Source: Streptomyces toxytricini
Lineage (GTDB): Bacteria > Actinomycetota > Actinomycetes > Streptomycetales > Streptomycetaceae
Assembly (NCBI RefSeq): GCF_014649915.1
Contig: NZ_BMTY01000010.1
Span: 62,001-126,000, forward strand
DNA: 64,000 bases
Reading direction: 5' to 3'
Below the pieces are notes generated by a model. The model was not told where the DNA came from. It made no database searches and was given only the letters and a program-made list of their open reading frames with translations. Shown one piece after another: positions 57,577 through 64,000 of the stretch (within the stretch, counting starts at the first letter, position 1; each line of letters starts with the position of its first letter). A program made the position numbers and the translations under genes.

Positions 57577-58653
57577 ATGAAGGCACTCGTCTTCCACGGG
57601 CCCGGACAGACCTCCTGGCAGGACGTCCCGGACCCCTCGGTCGAGGACGCCGCCGACGCCGTCGTCCGCGTCGACGCCGTCGCCCTCTGCGGCACGGACC
57701 TGCACATCGTCAAGGGCGACGTACCCGAGGTGGCGCCCGGCCGGATCCTCGGCCACGAGGCCGTCGGCACCGTCGTCGAAACCGGCGGCGACGTCCGCAG
57801 CGTGCGCCCCGGAGACCGGGTCCTGGTCTCCTGCATCTCCGCCTGCGGCCGGTGCCGGTTCTGCCGCGAGGCCCGCTACGGCCAGTGCCGCGGGGGCGGC
57901 GGCTGGATCCTCGGCCACCTCGTCGACGGCACCCAGGCGGAGTACGTGCGGGTCCCCTTCGCCGACCTCTCCGTCCACCCGCTGCCCGGGACCCTCGCCG
58001 ACCACGAGGCCGTCCTGTTCGCGGACATCTTCCCCACCGCGTACGAGGTCGGCGCCCTCAGCGGCGGCGTCCGCCCCGGCGACACGGTCGCCGTGGTCGG
58101 CGCCGGCCCCGTCGGCCTGGCCGCCATCGCCACCGCACGCCTCTACAGCCCCTTCCGCATCATCGCGGTCGACCTCGCGGCCTCCCGTCTCGAAGCCGCC
58201 CGCCGGCTCGGCGCCGATGCCACCGCGACCGCGCGGGAGGAGCCCGAGCGGCTGGTGGCGGACCTGACCGACGGACTCGGCGCGGACGTCGTGATGGAGG
58301 CCGTCGGCCTGCCCGAGACGTTCGAGCTGTGCACCCGGATGGTCCGCCCCGGCGGCCGCGTCGCGAACATCGGCGTCCACGGCAAGCCGGCCGTCCTCCA
58401 CCTCGAAGACCTGTGGATCAAGGACGTCAGTCTCACCACCGGCCTCGTCGACACCCACTCGACGCCGATGCTGCTCAGGATGGCGGCGGCCGGCCGCCTG
58501 CCCGGCGCCGCGCTGGTCACCCACCGCTTCGCGCTCGACCGGATGGAGGAGGCGTACGACGTCTTCTCCCGCGCCGGCGACACCGGCGCCCTCAAGGTCG
58601 TCCTCGGCGGCCCCCAGCACGACACCCTCGCCGTACCGCCCCGGGAGCAGTGA
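57577..58653 (+). CDS. zinc-dependent alcohol dehydrogenase (MDR family)
   Basis: 358 residues. Catalytic zinc ligands in ALCGTDLHI (Cys39-like) and GHEAVGTVVE, structural zinc in SCISACGRCRFCREARYGQC, NAD-binding GAGPVGLAAIATARL near 170 and Asp in IAVDLAASRLEAA selecting NAD. It is the GroES-Rossmann type that oxidises alcohols or reduces aldehydes. Homologues lie in the OsdR dormancy island of S. coelicolor with universal stress proteins on both sides, as here. ATG at 57577 follows GAGAGGAGG. Coupled downstream to the HTH-PPOX gene. Confidence 0.92.
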   Translation: MKALVFHGPGQTSWQDVPDPSVEDAADAVVRVDAVALCGTDLHIVKGDVPEVAPGRILGHEAVGTVVETGGDVRSVRPGDRVLVSCISACGRCRFCREARYGQCRGGGGWILGHLVDGTQAEYVRVPFADLSVHPLPGTLADHEAVLFADIFPTAYEVGALSGGVRPGDTVAVVGAGPVGLAAIATARLYSPFRIIAVDLAASRLEAARRLGADATATAREEPERLVADLTDGLGADVVMEAVGLPETFELCTRMVRPGGRVANIGVHGKPAVLHLEDLWIKDVSLTTGLVDTHSTPMLLRMAAAGRLPGAALVTHRFALDRMEEAYDVFSRAGDTGALKVVLGGPQHDTLAVPPREQ

Positions 58654-58658
58654 TCACC

Positions 58659-59342
58659 GTGAAGAGCAGCCCGCACACCCCCCGACCCGCCTCCGGCGCC
58701 CCCGCCGGCCGCACCGACCTCGGCCGCCGCCTGGCCGCCCGCCGCGCCTCCCTCGGCCTGAGCCGGGAGGAACTGGGCCGGCGGTGCGGAGCGGACGCCA
58801 ACTACATCGCCTACCTGGAGGAGCACGCCGCCTCCCCGTCCATCGGCACCCTCATCCGCGTCGCCGACGCCCTCGGGGTCACCGTCGACGACCTGACCGG
58901 CGCCAGCTCCGACCGGGCGCCGGGACGGGCCGAGCCCCGCCGCGACTCGGCCCTGGTCCCCCTGGACGAGGCCGAGTGCCGGCGGCTGCTGGGCACCCAC
59001 GGGGTAGGGCGGATCGCGGTGTTCACCGCCGAGGGCCCCTCCGTGCTGCCCGTCAACTACATGACGGCCGGCCCCGCCATCGTCTTCCGCACGGCCGCCG
59101 ACACGGCCGCCGCCCGGGCGGGCGGGACCGAGGCCGCCTTCGAGGTCGACCACATCGACGACGTCACCGCCGAGGGCTGGAGCGTGCAGGCCGTCGGCCT
59201 GCTCGAAGCCGTCACCGACCCCGACGAGCGCCAGCACCTCGTCGTCACCGCCCGCACCCACCCGTGGGCGGGCGGGATCCGCGTCCACTGGATGAAGCTG
59301 ACCCCCGTCCGGCTCACCGGCCGCCGCGTGGTGCACGGGTGA
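58659..59342 (+). CDS. HTH (XRE)-pyridoxamine 5-phosphate oxidase-like fusion protein
   Basis: 227 residues. N-terminal XRE helix-turn-helix (LSREELGRRCGADANYIAYL then EEHAASPSIGTL, about 25-80), a linker, then a split-barrel PPOX-like domain LGTHGVGRIAVFTAEGPSVL and PVNYMTAGPAIVFRT (about 105-225) that usually binds F420, FMN or haem. Fusion suggests a cofactor- or redox-sensing regulator. The PPOX part is the NimA/DosR-regulon type. A GTG at 58650 overlaps the dehydrogenase stop; GTG 58659 has better ribosome-site spacing. Confidence 0.87.
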   Translation: MKSSPHTPRPASGAPAGRTDLGRRLAARRASLGLSREELGRRCGADANYIAYLEEHAASPSIGTLIRVADALGVTVDDLTGASSDRAPGRAEPRRDSALVPLDEAECRRLLGTHGVGRIAVFTAEGPSVLPVNYMTAGPAIVFRTAADTAAARAGGTEAAFEVDHIDDVTAEGWSVQAVGLLEAVTDPDERQHLVVTARTHPWAGGIRVHWMKLTPVRLTGRRVVHG

Positions 59343-59373
59343 CGGGCCGGGGCTCCGAAGCCGACCGCAGGCC

Positions 59374-59556
59374 GTGAACAGCCCCTGGCGCCAGGAGTAC
59401 CTCCGCGTCCAGCAGGCCCTCTCCCCGCACGGCGCGGAGCTCGACGCCGGCGTGCCCGCCCGGGGCCTGCACGGGGAGGCGTACCGCGGGCGCGTCTTCC
59501 GGGACGGGCTGTTCGTCCTGCCGTACCTCACGCTGCTCCGACTGCCCGCCCGGTGA
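59374..59556 (+). CDS. small hypothetical protein
   Basis: 60 residues, GTG start at 59374, no strong ribosome site. Starts NSPWRQEYLRVQQALSPHGA and ends FRDGLFVLPYLTLLRLPAR. Good coding bias and position in the stress operon 32 bases after the HTH-PPOX gene favour a real gene. Not recognised. Confidence 0.5.
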   Translation: MNSPWRQEYLRVQQALSPHGAELDAGVPARGLHGEAYRGRVFRDGLFVLPYLTLLRLPAR

Positions 59557-59669
59557 CCCCGCGGCACGCCGCCCCGCCCGGGGAGGGCCGCCCCGGCGCC
59601 GCCCCCGCTCGGTGGCGGACCGCACCCGCCTCGCCCACGCTGGACGTAGGGAGTCGGAAGGAGTGGGGC

Positions 59670-60119
59670 ATGAGCACGCAGCAGGAGACTCCGCGGATCG
59701 TGGTGGGCGTGGAAGGGTCGCCCTCCTCCCGGGCCGCCCTTCGCTGGGCGGTGCGGTACGCCGGGCTCGTCGGCGGCAGGGTGGAGGTCGTCACCGCCTG
59801 GGAGGTCCCCGGCGAGGCGTCGTGGTCCGCCCCCGCCGTGGACACGACGTTCGACGAGGAGGACGCCGAGCGGCGCCTGGTCGAGGAGGTCCGCACGGTG
59901 CTCGGCGAGGACGGCGCCTCCCTGGTCCGCGAGCGCCTCGTCCACGGCCACCCCGTGGAGGTCCTGGTCGACGCGGCGAGAGGAGCCGACATGCTGGTGG
60001 TGGGCAGCCGCGGCCGCGGCGGCTTCCGGCGCGCCCTGCTCGGCTCGGTCAGCCAGCAGGTCGCGCTGCACGCCCCCTGCCCGGTGACCATCGTCCGCCC
60101 GGAGGCGCCCGAGGGGTGA
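59670..60119 (+). CDS. universal stress protein, single UspA domain
   Basis: 149 residues. IVVGVEGSPSSRAALRWAVR at the start and the nucleotide-binding signature VVGSRGRGGFRRALLGSVSQ near 110, both intact, so ATP binding is likely. ATG at 59670 follows GGAAGGAG. Second of three stress proteins in this island, and the only single-domain one. Confidence 0.9.
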   Translation: MSTQQETPRIVVGVEGSPSSRAALRWAVRYAGLVGGRVEVVTAWEVPGEASWSAPAVDTTFDEEDAERRLVEEVRTVLGEDGASLVRERLVHGHPVEVLVDAARGADMLVVGSRGRGGFRRALLGSVSQQVALHAPCPVTIVRPEAPEG

Positions 60120-60183
60120 GCGCCCGGCCCACCGCCCGGACGGCGGTCCGGCCACCGGTACGTACGCAGGGCGGAGGTGCGCC

Positions 60184-60774
60184 ATGGACGACCGGACGAC
60201 AGGAGCGGGAGGCAGGCCGCCCCTGCGCAGCGCCGACCGCGCCCGCACGTGGCTGCGCCGCGCCTTCGCCGCGGCCTGCCTGATCGCCGCCGTCTGCGGG
60301 ACCGCCGCCGGGTACGCCTCCTGGTCCGACGGCACCCGCGCCGCCGAGGCGCTCGCCCGCGAGCGGCACGCAGTGACGGCCACGACCGTCGGCACGACCG
60401 GCTACCGCTCGGGGGACTGGCCGAGCGACCGGACCTCCACCGCCGCCTCCGCCACCTGGCAGTACCCGCCCGGCCGCGCGCACACCGGCACCGTGCCCGT
60501 CCCGCCCGGCACCCGCAAGGGCGACGCCGTCCGCGTGTGGGTCGACGACCGGGGCGCCGTCGCCTCCGCACCGCCCGGTACCGCCGAGCTGGCCCTGGAG
60601 GCGCTCCTCCTCGGCGCGGCGGCGGCCACCGGGGTGCTCCTCGTGTCGGGGGCCCTCGTCCGCGTCGGCCTCCGCGCCGTCGACGCGCGCAGCGCCCGCG
60701 CCTGGGAAGCGGAGTGGGAGGACGTCGAGCCCCTGTGGAGCGGTCGCCTGCGGCCCGGTCCCGGCGACGGCTGA
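60184..60774 (+). CDS. Rv1733c-like membrane protein
   Basis: 196 residues: a short cytoplasmic start, first membrane helix (about 27-48), an extracytoplasmic loop of about 90 residues (TTGYRSGDWPSDRTST, GTVPVPPGTRKGDAVRVWVD), second helix (about 138-162) and a C-terminal acidic tail. The two-helix layout with WxD..G matches the Rv1733c family, which in mycobacteria is a DosR-regulated protein. Role unknown. ATG at 60184 follows GGAGG. Confidence 0.83.
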   Translation: MDDRTTGAGGRPPLRSADRARTWLRRAFAAACLIAAVCGTAAGYASWSDGTRAAEALARERHAVTATTVGTTGYRSGDWPSDRTSTAASATWQYPPGRAHTGTVPVPPGTRKGDAVRVWVDDRGAVASAPPGTAELALEALLLGAAAATGVLLVSGALVRVGLRAVDARSARAWEAEWEDVEPLWSGRLRPGPGDG

Positions 60775-60784
60775 CGGCGGCCCG

Positions 60785-61378
60785 TCACGCGGGGCCGGCG
60801 TCCGGGCCCGCGAGCCTGTTGTCGACGTCCACGACGCCGTCGACGCTCTGGCAGAGCCGCTCGACCACGGGCAGCAGTTCCGCCCTGGGCACCGTCCCGC
60901 TGAGGACGACCACGCCGTCGTCCACGTCCACGGTGACCGACGAGGGGGCGATGCGGAGCGTGCGGACGATCACGTCCTCGACGATCTCCTCGCGGATGGC
61001 CTGGTCGCGGCGGAGGAACAGCCGCACCAGGTCGCTGCGGCTGAGCACGCCGACCAGCCGGCCGTCCGCACCGACGACCGGCAGCCGCTTGACCCCGTGC
61101 CGCTGCATCACGCGCGCCGCGCGGACCACGCTCCACTCCGGGCGGGCCGTCACCGCGGGACTCGACATCAGCTCGCCCGCCGCGGACGTGCCGCCGGCCC
61201 GGCGGCGCAGCAGGTCGGCCTCCGAAACGACGCCCACGGGGTGCCCGTCCCCGTCCACCACGGGCACGGCCGTGATGTCGTACTCGTGGAGCAGCCGGGC
61301 CACCTCCTTGAACGCCGTCTCCGCCCGGACGGCCACGGGGTGGGGCGTCATCAGGTCCGCGACGCTGCGGTGCCGCAT
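60785..61378 (-). CDS. CBS-BON domain protein
   Basis: 197 residues. Two CBS domains (VADLMTPHPVAVRAETAFKE then TAVPVVDGDGHPVGVVSEAD; and GELMSSPAVTARPEWSVVRA, KRLPVVGADGRLVGVLSRSD) followed by a BON domain (VIVRTLRIAPSSVTVDVDDG then VVVLSGTVPRAEL). CBS pairs bind adenosine nucleotides; the BON part is membrane- or surface-associated in other bacteria. ATG at 61378 follows GGGGAGGG. It lies downstream of the USP gene on the minus strand. Confidence 0.88.
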   Translation of the reverse strand: MRHRSVADLMTPHPVAVRAETAFKEVARLLHEYDITAVPVVDGDGHPVGVVSEADLLRRRAGGTSAAGELMSSPAVTARPEWSVVRAARVMQRHGVKRLPVVGADGRLVGVLSRSDLVRLFLRRDQAIREEIVEDVIVRTLRIAPSSVTVDVDDGVVVLSGTVPRAELLPVVERLCQSVDGVVDVDNRLAGPDAGPA

Positions 61379-61433
61379 GCCGGCCCTCCCCGCGGGCGTG
61401 CCGGGCCGCCCGCCCTGCTCCCCGGGGCCGCCG

Positions 61434-62306
61434 TCAGTCATGCGCGACCACCGCGACGGGGGCGGCGGCGTGGTGCAGCACCGCGTGGGCGACCGAGCCC
61501 AGGTGCGGGCCCAGCGGGGAGCGGCGTCGGCGCCGCCCGACCACGACCAGGCCCGCACCGCGGCTCTCCTGGACGAGCCGCTCGCCGGGAGACCCCCGGA
61601 ACACGCTGCTCGTGACCGCCACGGCCGGGTACTTCCGCCGCCAGGGCAGCAGCATGTCGTCGACCGTGCGGGTGACGCTCCGGCCGATGTCCCGCTCGTC
61701 GTCCGGGTCGAAGAACGGCACGTACGTGTAGGCCGGGGGCAGCTTCCAGCCGTGGACCGCCCGCAGCGCGCAGCCCCGCCGGGCCGCCTCCTCGAAAGCG
61801 AAGTCGAGAACCCGGTCGCCCGCCTCGTGGATGTCGACGCCGACGACGATCCCGGCACCGGCATCGGTGTCGGAACCGTCCTGAGCCTCGTCGGCGGTGC
61901 GCACGAGGACGACGGGCGTGTCGGTCGCCGCGACGGCCGCCAGCGCGACCGAGCCGACCAGGAAGCCGACCAGTCCGCCGATGCCGCGCGAGCCGAGCAC
62001 CAGCAGTGCGGCGTCCGCCGCCTCCGCCGCGAGGGCGGCCGCCGGGCGGGCCGTGGGACAGCGGGTGGTGATCTCCAGCTGCGGATGGCGCCGCTGCAGC
62101 TCCTCCGCCGCATCCGCCAGCACCCGGTCGGCCCACCGGTCCGCGTCCTGCCCGCCCACCCCGGGGAACACCGGGTCGAGCGGCCAGTCGACGGCGTGGA
62201 CGAGCCGCAGCGGAACCCGCCGCAGCACGGCTTCACCGGCCGCCCAGAGCGCTGCCGCCCGGCTCTCGGGCGAGCCGTCGACGCCGGCCGTCACGTGGTC
62301 GTCCAT
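61434..62306 (-). CDS. universal stress protein, tandem UspA domains
   Basis: 290 residues: first UspA domain VTAGVDGSPESRAAALWAAG, LGSRGIGGLVGFLVGSVALA; second VVGVDIHEAGDRVLDFAFEE and VVGRRRRRSPLGPHLGSVAH. Same two-domain architecture as the protein at 55518, to which it is clearly paralogous. ATG at 62306; it starts 32 bases downstream of the frameshifted CBS-BON gene, so the two probably form one transcript with the CBS-BON gene at 60785. Confidence 0.88.
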   Translation of the reverse strand: MDDHVTAGVDGSPESRAAALWAAGEAVLRRVPLRLVHAVDWPLDPVFPGVGGQDADRWADRVLADAAEELQRRHPQLEITTRCPTARPAAALAAEAADAALLVLGSRGIGGLVGFLVGSVALAAVAATDTPVVLVRTADEAQDGSDTDAGAGIVVGVDIHEAGDRVLDFAFEEAARRGCALRAVHGWKLPPAYTYVPFFDPDDERDIGRSVTRTVDDMLLPWRRKYPAVAVTSSVFRGSPGERLVQESRGAGLVVVGRRRRRSPLGPHLGSVAHAVLHHAAAPVAVVAHD

Positions 62307-62338
62307 CGGGAGGGGTTCCTTCCTCGGGGAGCCGGGCG

Positions 62339-63012
62339 TCACCACGGCATCGCCTGTCGCGCCCGCCCGGCGGTGGCGCCGGCGGTGTCGTCGGAGAGGG
62401 CCGTCACGCGCGGGGCGACGGCGACGACCCCGTCGAGCCGTTCGACGAGGTCGAGCAGCAGGCGGAGCCGGCTGCGGCGGGCCACCGTCCCGTCCAGGGT
62501 GACGACGCCGTCCACGACGTGCACCTCGACGGCGCCGTCCGGTACCTCCGCGGCGTCCGCGAGCACCTCGCCGACGCGGCGGCGGATCTCGGCGTCCGGA
62601 CGCAGGAACACCCGGAGCAGGTCCCGGCGGGGTGACGATGCCGACGAGCCGGCCCTCCACGTCCACGACGGGCAGCCGCTCGATGCCCCGGCGCGTCATG
62701 AGGCGCGCCGCGTCGGCGGCGCCGTCACCGGCGCGCACGGTGACCGCCGGCGCGGACATGAGGCCGCCCGCCGCCGGGGGGCTCCGCCGATCGCCCGTCC
62801 GGGGCGTCCTGCGGGCCGGGCAGCAGGGCCGGAGCGCCGGCCAGGAGGTCGGTCTGCGAGACGACGCCCACCACCCGGTCCTCCGCGTCCAGGACGGGCA
62901 CCCCGGAGACGTCGTGCTGCGCGAGCAGTTTCACGATGTCCTTGAAGGAGGTGTCCGGCGTGACGGAGACGACCTCGCCGGTCATCAGGTCCGCCGCCTT
63001 GGTGTGCTTCAT
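62339..63012 (-). pseudogene. CBS-BON domain protein interrupted by two frameshifts
   Basis: Paralogue of the CBS-BON protein at 60785, about 224 residues if repaired. From ATG 63012: first CBS domain AADLMTGEVVSVTPDTSFKD then VSGVPVLDAEDRVVGVVSQT. At about 62776-62781 a run of six G on the plus strand (five expected) shifts the frame to LMSAPAVTVRAGDGAADAAR and ERLPVVDVEGRLVGIVT. At 62629-62632 GGGG (three expected) shifts it again to RRDLLRVFLRPDAEIRRRVG and the BON domain, ending at 62339. Both breaks are single-base gains in G runs. Real decay or sequence error. Confidence 0.82.
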
Positions 63013-63102
63013 GAGGCCCTCCTGCCGTGCCGCCGCCGTACGCGGCAGACGCCCCGTGCGGACGTGCCGTCCACGATCCGCCGGGGCGCGGGCGCGGCGC
63101 GA

Positions 63103-63138
63103 GGGCCGAACGGGCCCGTCCCGGGGCCGGACGGACCA
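63103..63138 (-). promoter_or_regulatory. pair of GGGCC-type boxes upstream of the CBS-BON/USP operon
   Basis: GGGCC-GAACG-GGCCC (63103-63117, perfect arms) and GGGCC-GGACG-GACCA (63124-63138, imperfect), starts 21 bases apart, 90 to 126 bases upstream of the CBS-BON start at 63012. Part of the set of four pairs in this island. Confidence 0.6.
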
Positions 63139-63174
63139 GCGGACCCCGACCGCAGGCGGGTGCCCGCCGCGGGG

Positions 63175-63639
63175 TCAGATGCCGCTGCCGCTGCCGTAGG
63201 GGGCGTACAGGTCGAGCAGCCGGATCCGGGTGGCGTGCAGGCGGTGGGCGAGGACCTGGCCGACCCAGTGGCCGACGGCGTACCCGAAGGCCGGGTCGGC
63301 GTCCATCAGCGCCCGCACCTGCTCCGCGTCGAACTCGTAGGTCCGCACGGGGGTCATGGCCTCGGCGCCCAGCCGCCAGGTGCAGGGCTTGAACAGCCAC
63401 GAGCAGCCGACCAGCTCGCCTGCGCCGAGGCTCTCGACCACGGCGGCACGCCGTCCGGGCACGTGGACGTCGAGGGTCACGGTGCCGGAGCGGACGATCC
63501 AGAACCGGTCCGCCCGGCCGCCCTCGCGGAAGATGCGGGTCCCCTCGGCGAAATTCACCTCGCGGGCCGCCTCCATCAGGCGGGCGCGGTGCTCGGCGGG
63601 CAGCGCCGTGGCGATTCGGGTGGGAGAGGGGGTGCTCAT
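63175..63639 (-). CDS. cyclic nucleotide-binding domain protein without DNA-binding domain
   Basis: 154 residues. A Crp-type beta barrel: EHRARLMEAAREVNFAEGTR then IFREGGRADRFWIVRSGTVT, VVESLGAGELVGCSWLFKP and MTPVRTYEFDAEQVRALMDA. After the C-helix it ends (YAPYGSGSGI) with no helix-turn-helix, so it is a sensor or partner protein rather than a classic regulator. The phosphate-binding cassette is incomplete, so the ligand may not be cAMP. ATG at 63639 follows AGGGAGG. Paired boxes lie upstream. Confidence 0.85.
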   Translation of the reverse strand: MSTPSPTRIATALPAEHRARLMEAAREVNFAEGTRIFREGGRADRFWIVRSGTVTLDVHVPGRRAAVVESLGAGELVGCSWLFKPCTWRLGAEAMTPVRTYEFDAEQVRALMDADPAFGYAVGHWVGQVLAHRLHATRIRLLDLYAPYGSGSGI

Positions 63640-63696
63640 GGACGGCCTCCCTGGTTCGGGTCCCTCCAGTTTCGGCCCTGCGCCGCCGCCCCGCAC

Positions 63697-63731
63697 GGGC
63701 CCTGCGGGCCCTCCCCGGGTCCGAACGGCCC
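63697..63731. promoter_or_regulatory. pair of GGGCC-type boxes between cNMP-binding and SulP genes
   Basis: GGGCC-CTGCG-GGCCC (63697-63711) and GGGTC-CGAAC-GGCCC (63717-63731), starts 20 bases apart, in the gap between the two divergent genes. The CGAAC core matches the box at 56435-56451. Confidence 0.62.
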
Positions 63732-63857
63732 TGGCGGCGGCCGCGCGGGCAGCGGTGGAACCCTGCAGCCGCTCCGTCCGCGTGCTGGCACCGCCGCACG
63801 GCCGCCGGTGCGGCACGATGGTCGCGCGAACGCCCGCGTCGCCAGCCCGGAGGTGCC

Positions 63858-64000
63858 ATGCCCGTGCCCGGCAGGACAGTGCCCGTGCCGCCCGCCTTCC
63901 GCGGCTACCGGCCCGCCTGGCTGAAGGGCGACGCCCTGGCGGGCATCACCGTGGCCGCCTACCTGGTACCGCAGGTGATGGCCTATGCGGGCGTCGCCGG
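63858..64000 (+). CDS. SulP-family inorganic anion transporter (partial, runs off right edge)
   Basis: Only the first 47 residues are in the window: a Pro-rich start, then AFRGYRPAWLKGDALAGITV, AAYLVPQVMAYAGVAG. The W-L-K-x-D-x-x-A-G-x-T-V-A-A-Y-L-x-P-Q-x-M-A-Y-A pattern is the conserved beginning of SulP transporters (sulfate, bicarbonate and related anions). ATG at 63858 follows CGGAGG. In some species carbonic anhydrase is fused to or beside it; that part is outside the window. Confidence 0.85.
   Translation, partial: MPVPGRTVPVPPAFRGYRPAWLKGDALAGITVAAYLVPQVMAYAGVA

Noticed and set aside
1..64000. tRNA, rRNA, riboswitch, transposase, integrase or attachment sites
   Set aside because: No cloverleaf with a CCA-type end, no rRNA motif, no known riboswitch core and no mobile-element protein were seen on reading both strands.

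Overview
The window is very GC-rich chromosomal DNA with strong third-position GC bias, frequent GTG starts and GGAGG-type ribosome binding sites. The gene families (PUFA-type lipid synthase, FxLD-type lanthipeptide genes, leaderless genes with a TANNNT box just before ATG, an Rv1733c-like protein, paired universal stress proteins) point to Streptomyces or a close relative. I see no rRNA, tRNA, CRISPR array, transposase, phage gene or replication origin.

Layout. (1) 1-10.9 kb, minus strand: two giant multidomain synthases of the secondary-lipid/PUFA type, translationally coupled, driven by a recognisable promoter at about 10.9 kb; the second gene runs off the left edge. (2) 11-22 kb: single housekeeping or hypothetical genes (DHFR-fold protein, type II NADH dehydrogenase-like flavoprotein, DUF4404, VanZ, CorA, a tandem Nudix protein, hydrolase, a free-standing L7/L12 C-terminal-domain protein). 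(3) 22.4-31.2 kb, plus strand: a compact class I lanthipeptide locus. It has a 42-residue precursor with an FxLD-like leader and a single-cysteine core, LanB dehydratase, LanC cyclase, a JmjC/cupin oxygenase and an ABC exporter. A methyltransferase gene lies just upstream. This is the best candidate for an undescribed system. (4) 31.4-38.8 kb: sirtuin, SMI1/KNR4 pair, frameshifted MerR gene, and a TetR/flavin-monooxygenase divergon with mirrored operators. (5) 39-48 kb: glycosyltransferase, PASTA lipoprotein, secreted repeat protein, membrane-anchored Mrr nuclease, an ArsR/monooxygenase divergon with twin operators, acetyltransferase, amidohydrolase. (6) 48-55.5 kb: cytochrome bd oxidase, then a cupin-regulator/arylsulfotransferase/purine-type permease group. 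(7) 55.5-64 kb: an island resembling the actinobacterial hypoxia/dormancy (DosR/OsdR) regulon: three universal stress proteins, Zn alcohol dehydrogenase, HTH-PPOX fusion, Rv1733c-like protein, two CBS-BON proteins, a cNMP-binding protein and the start of a SulP transporter.

How it fits together. In region 3 the peptide, its dehydration/cyclisation enzymes, an oxygenase and an exporter sit on one strand, with a hairpin between the precursor and the enzymes that would favour excess precursor. In region 7 four intergenic regions each carry a pair of GGGCC-N4/5-GGCCC boxes about 20 bp apart, suggesting one regulator drives the whole island; no such regulator gene is in the window. Two genes (MerR at 34.0 kb, CBS-BON at 62.6 and 62.8 kb) are broken only at short G/C homopolymers, so these may be assembly errors rather than real pseudogenes.
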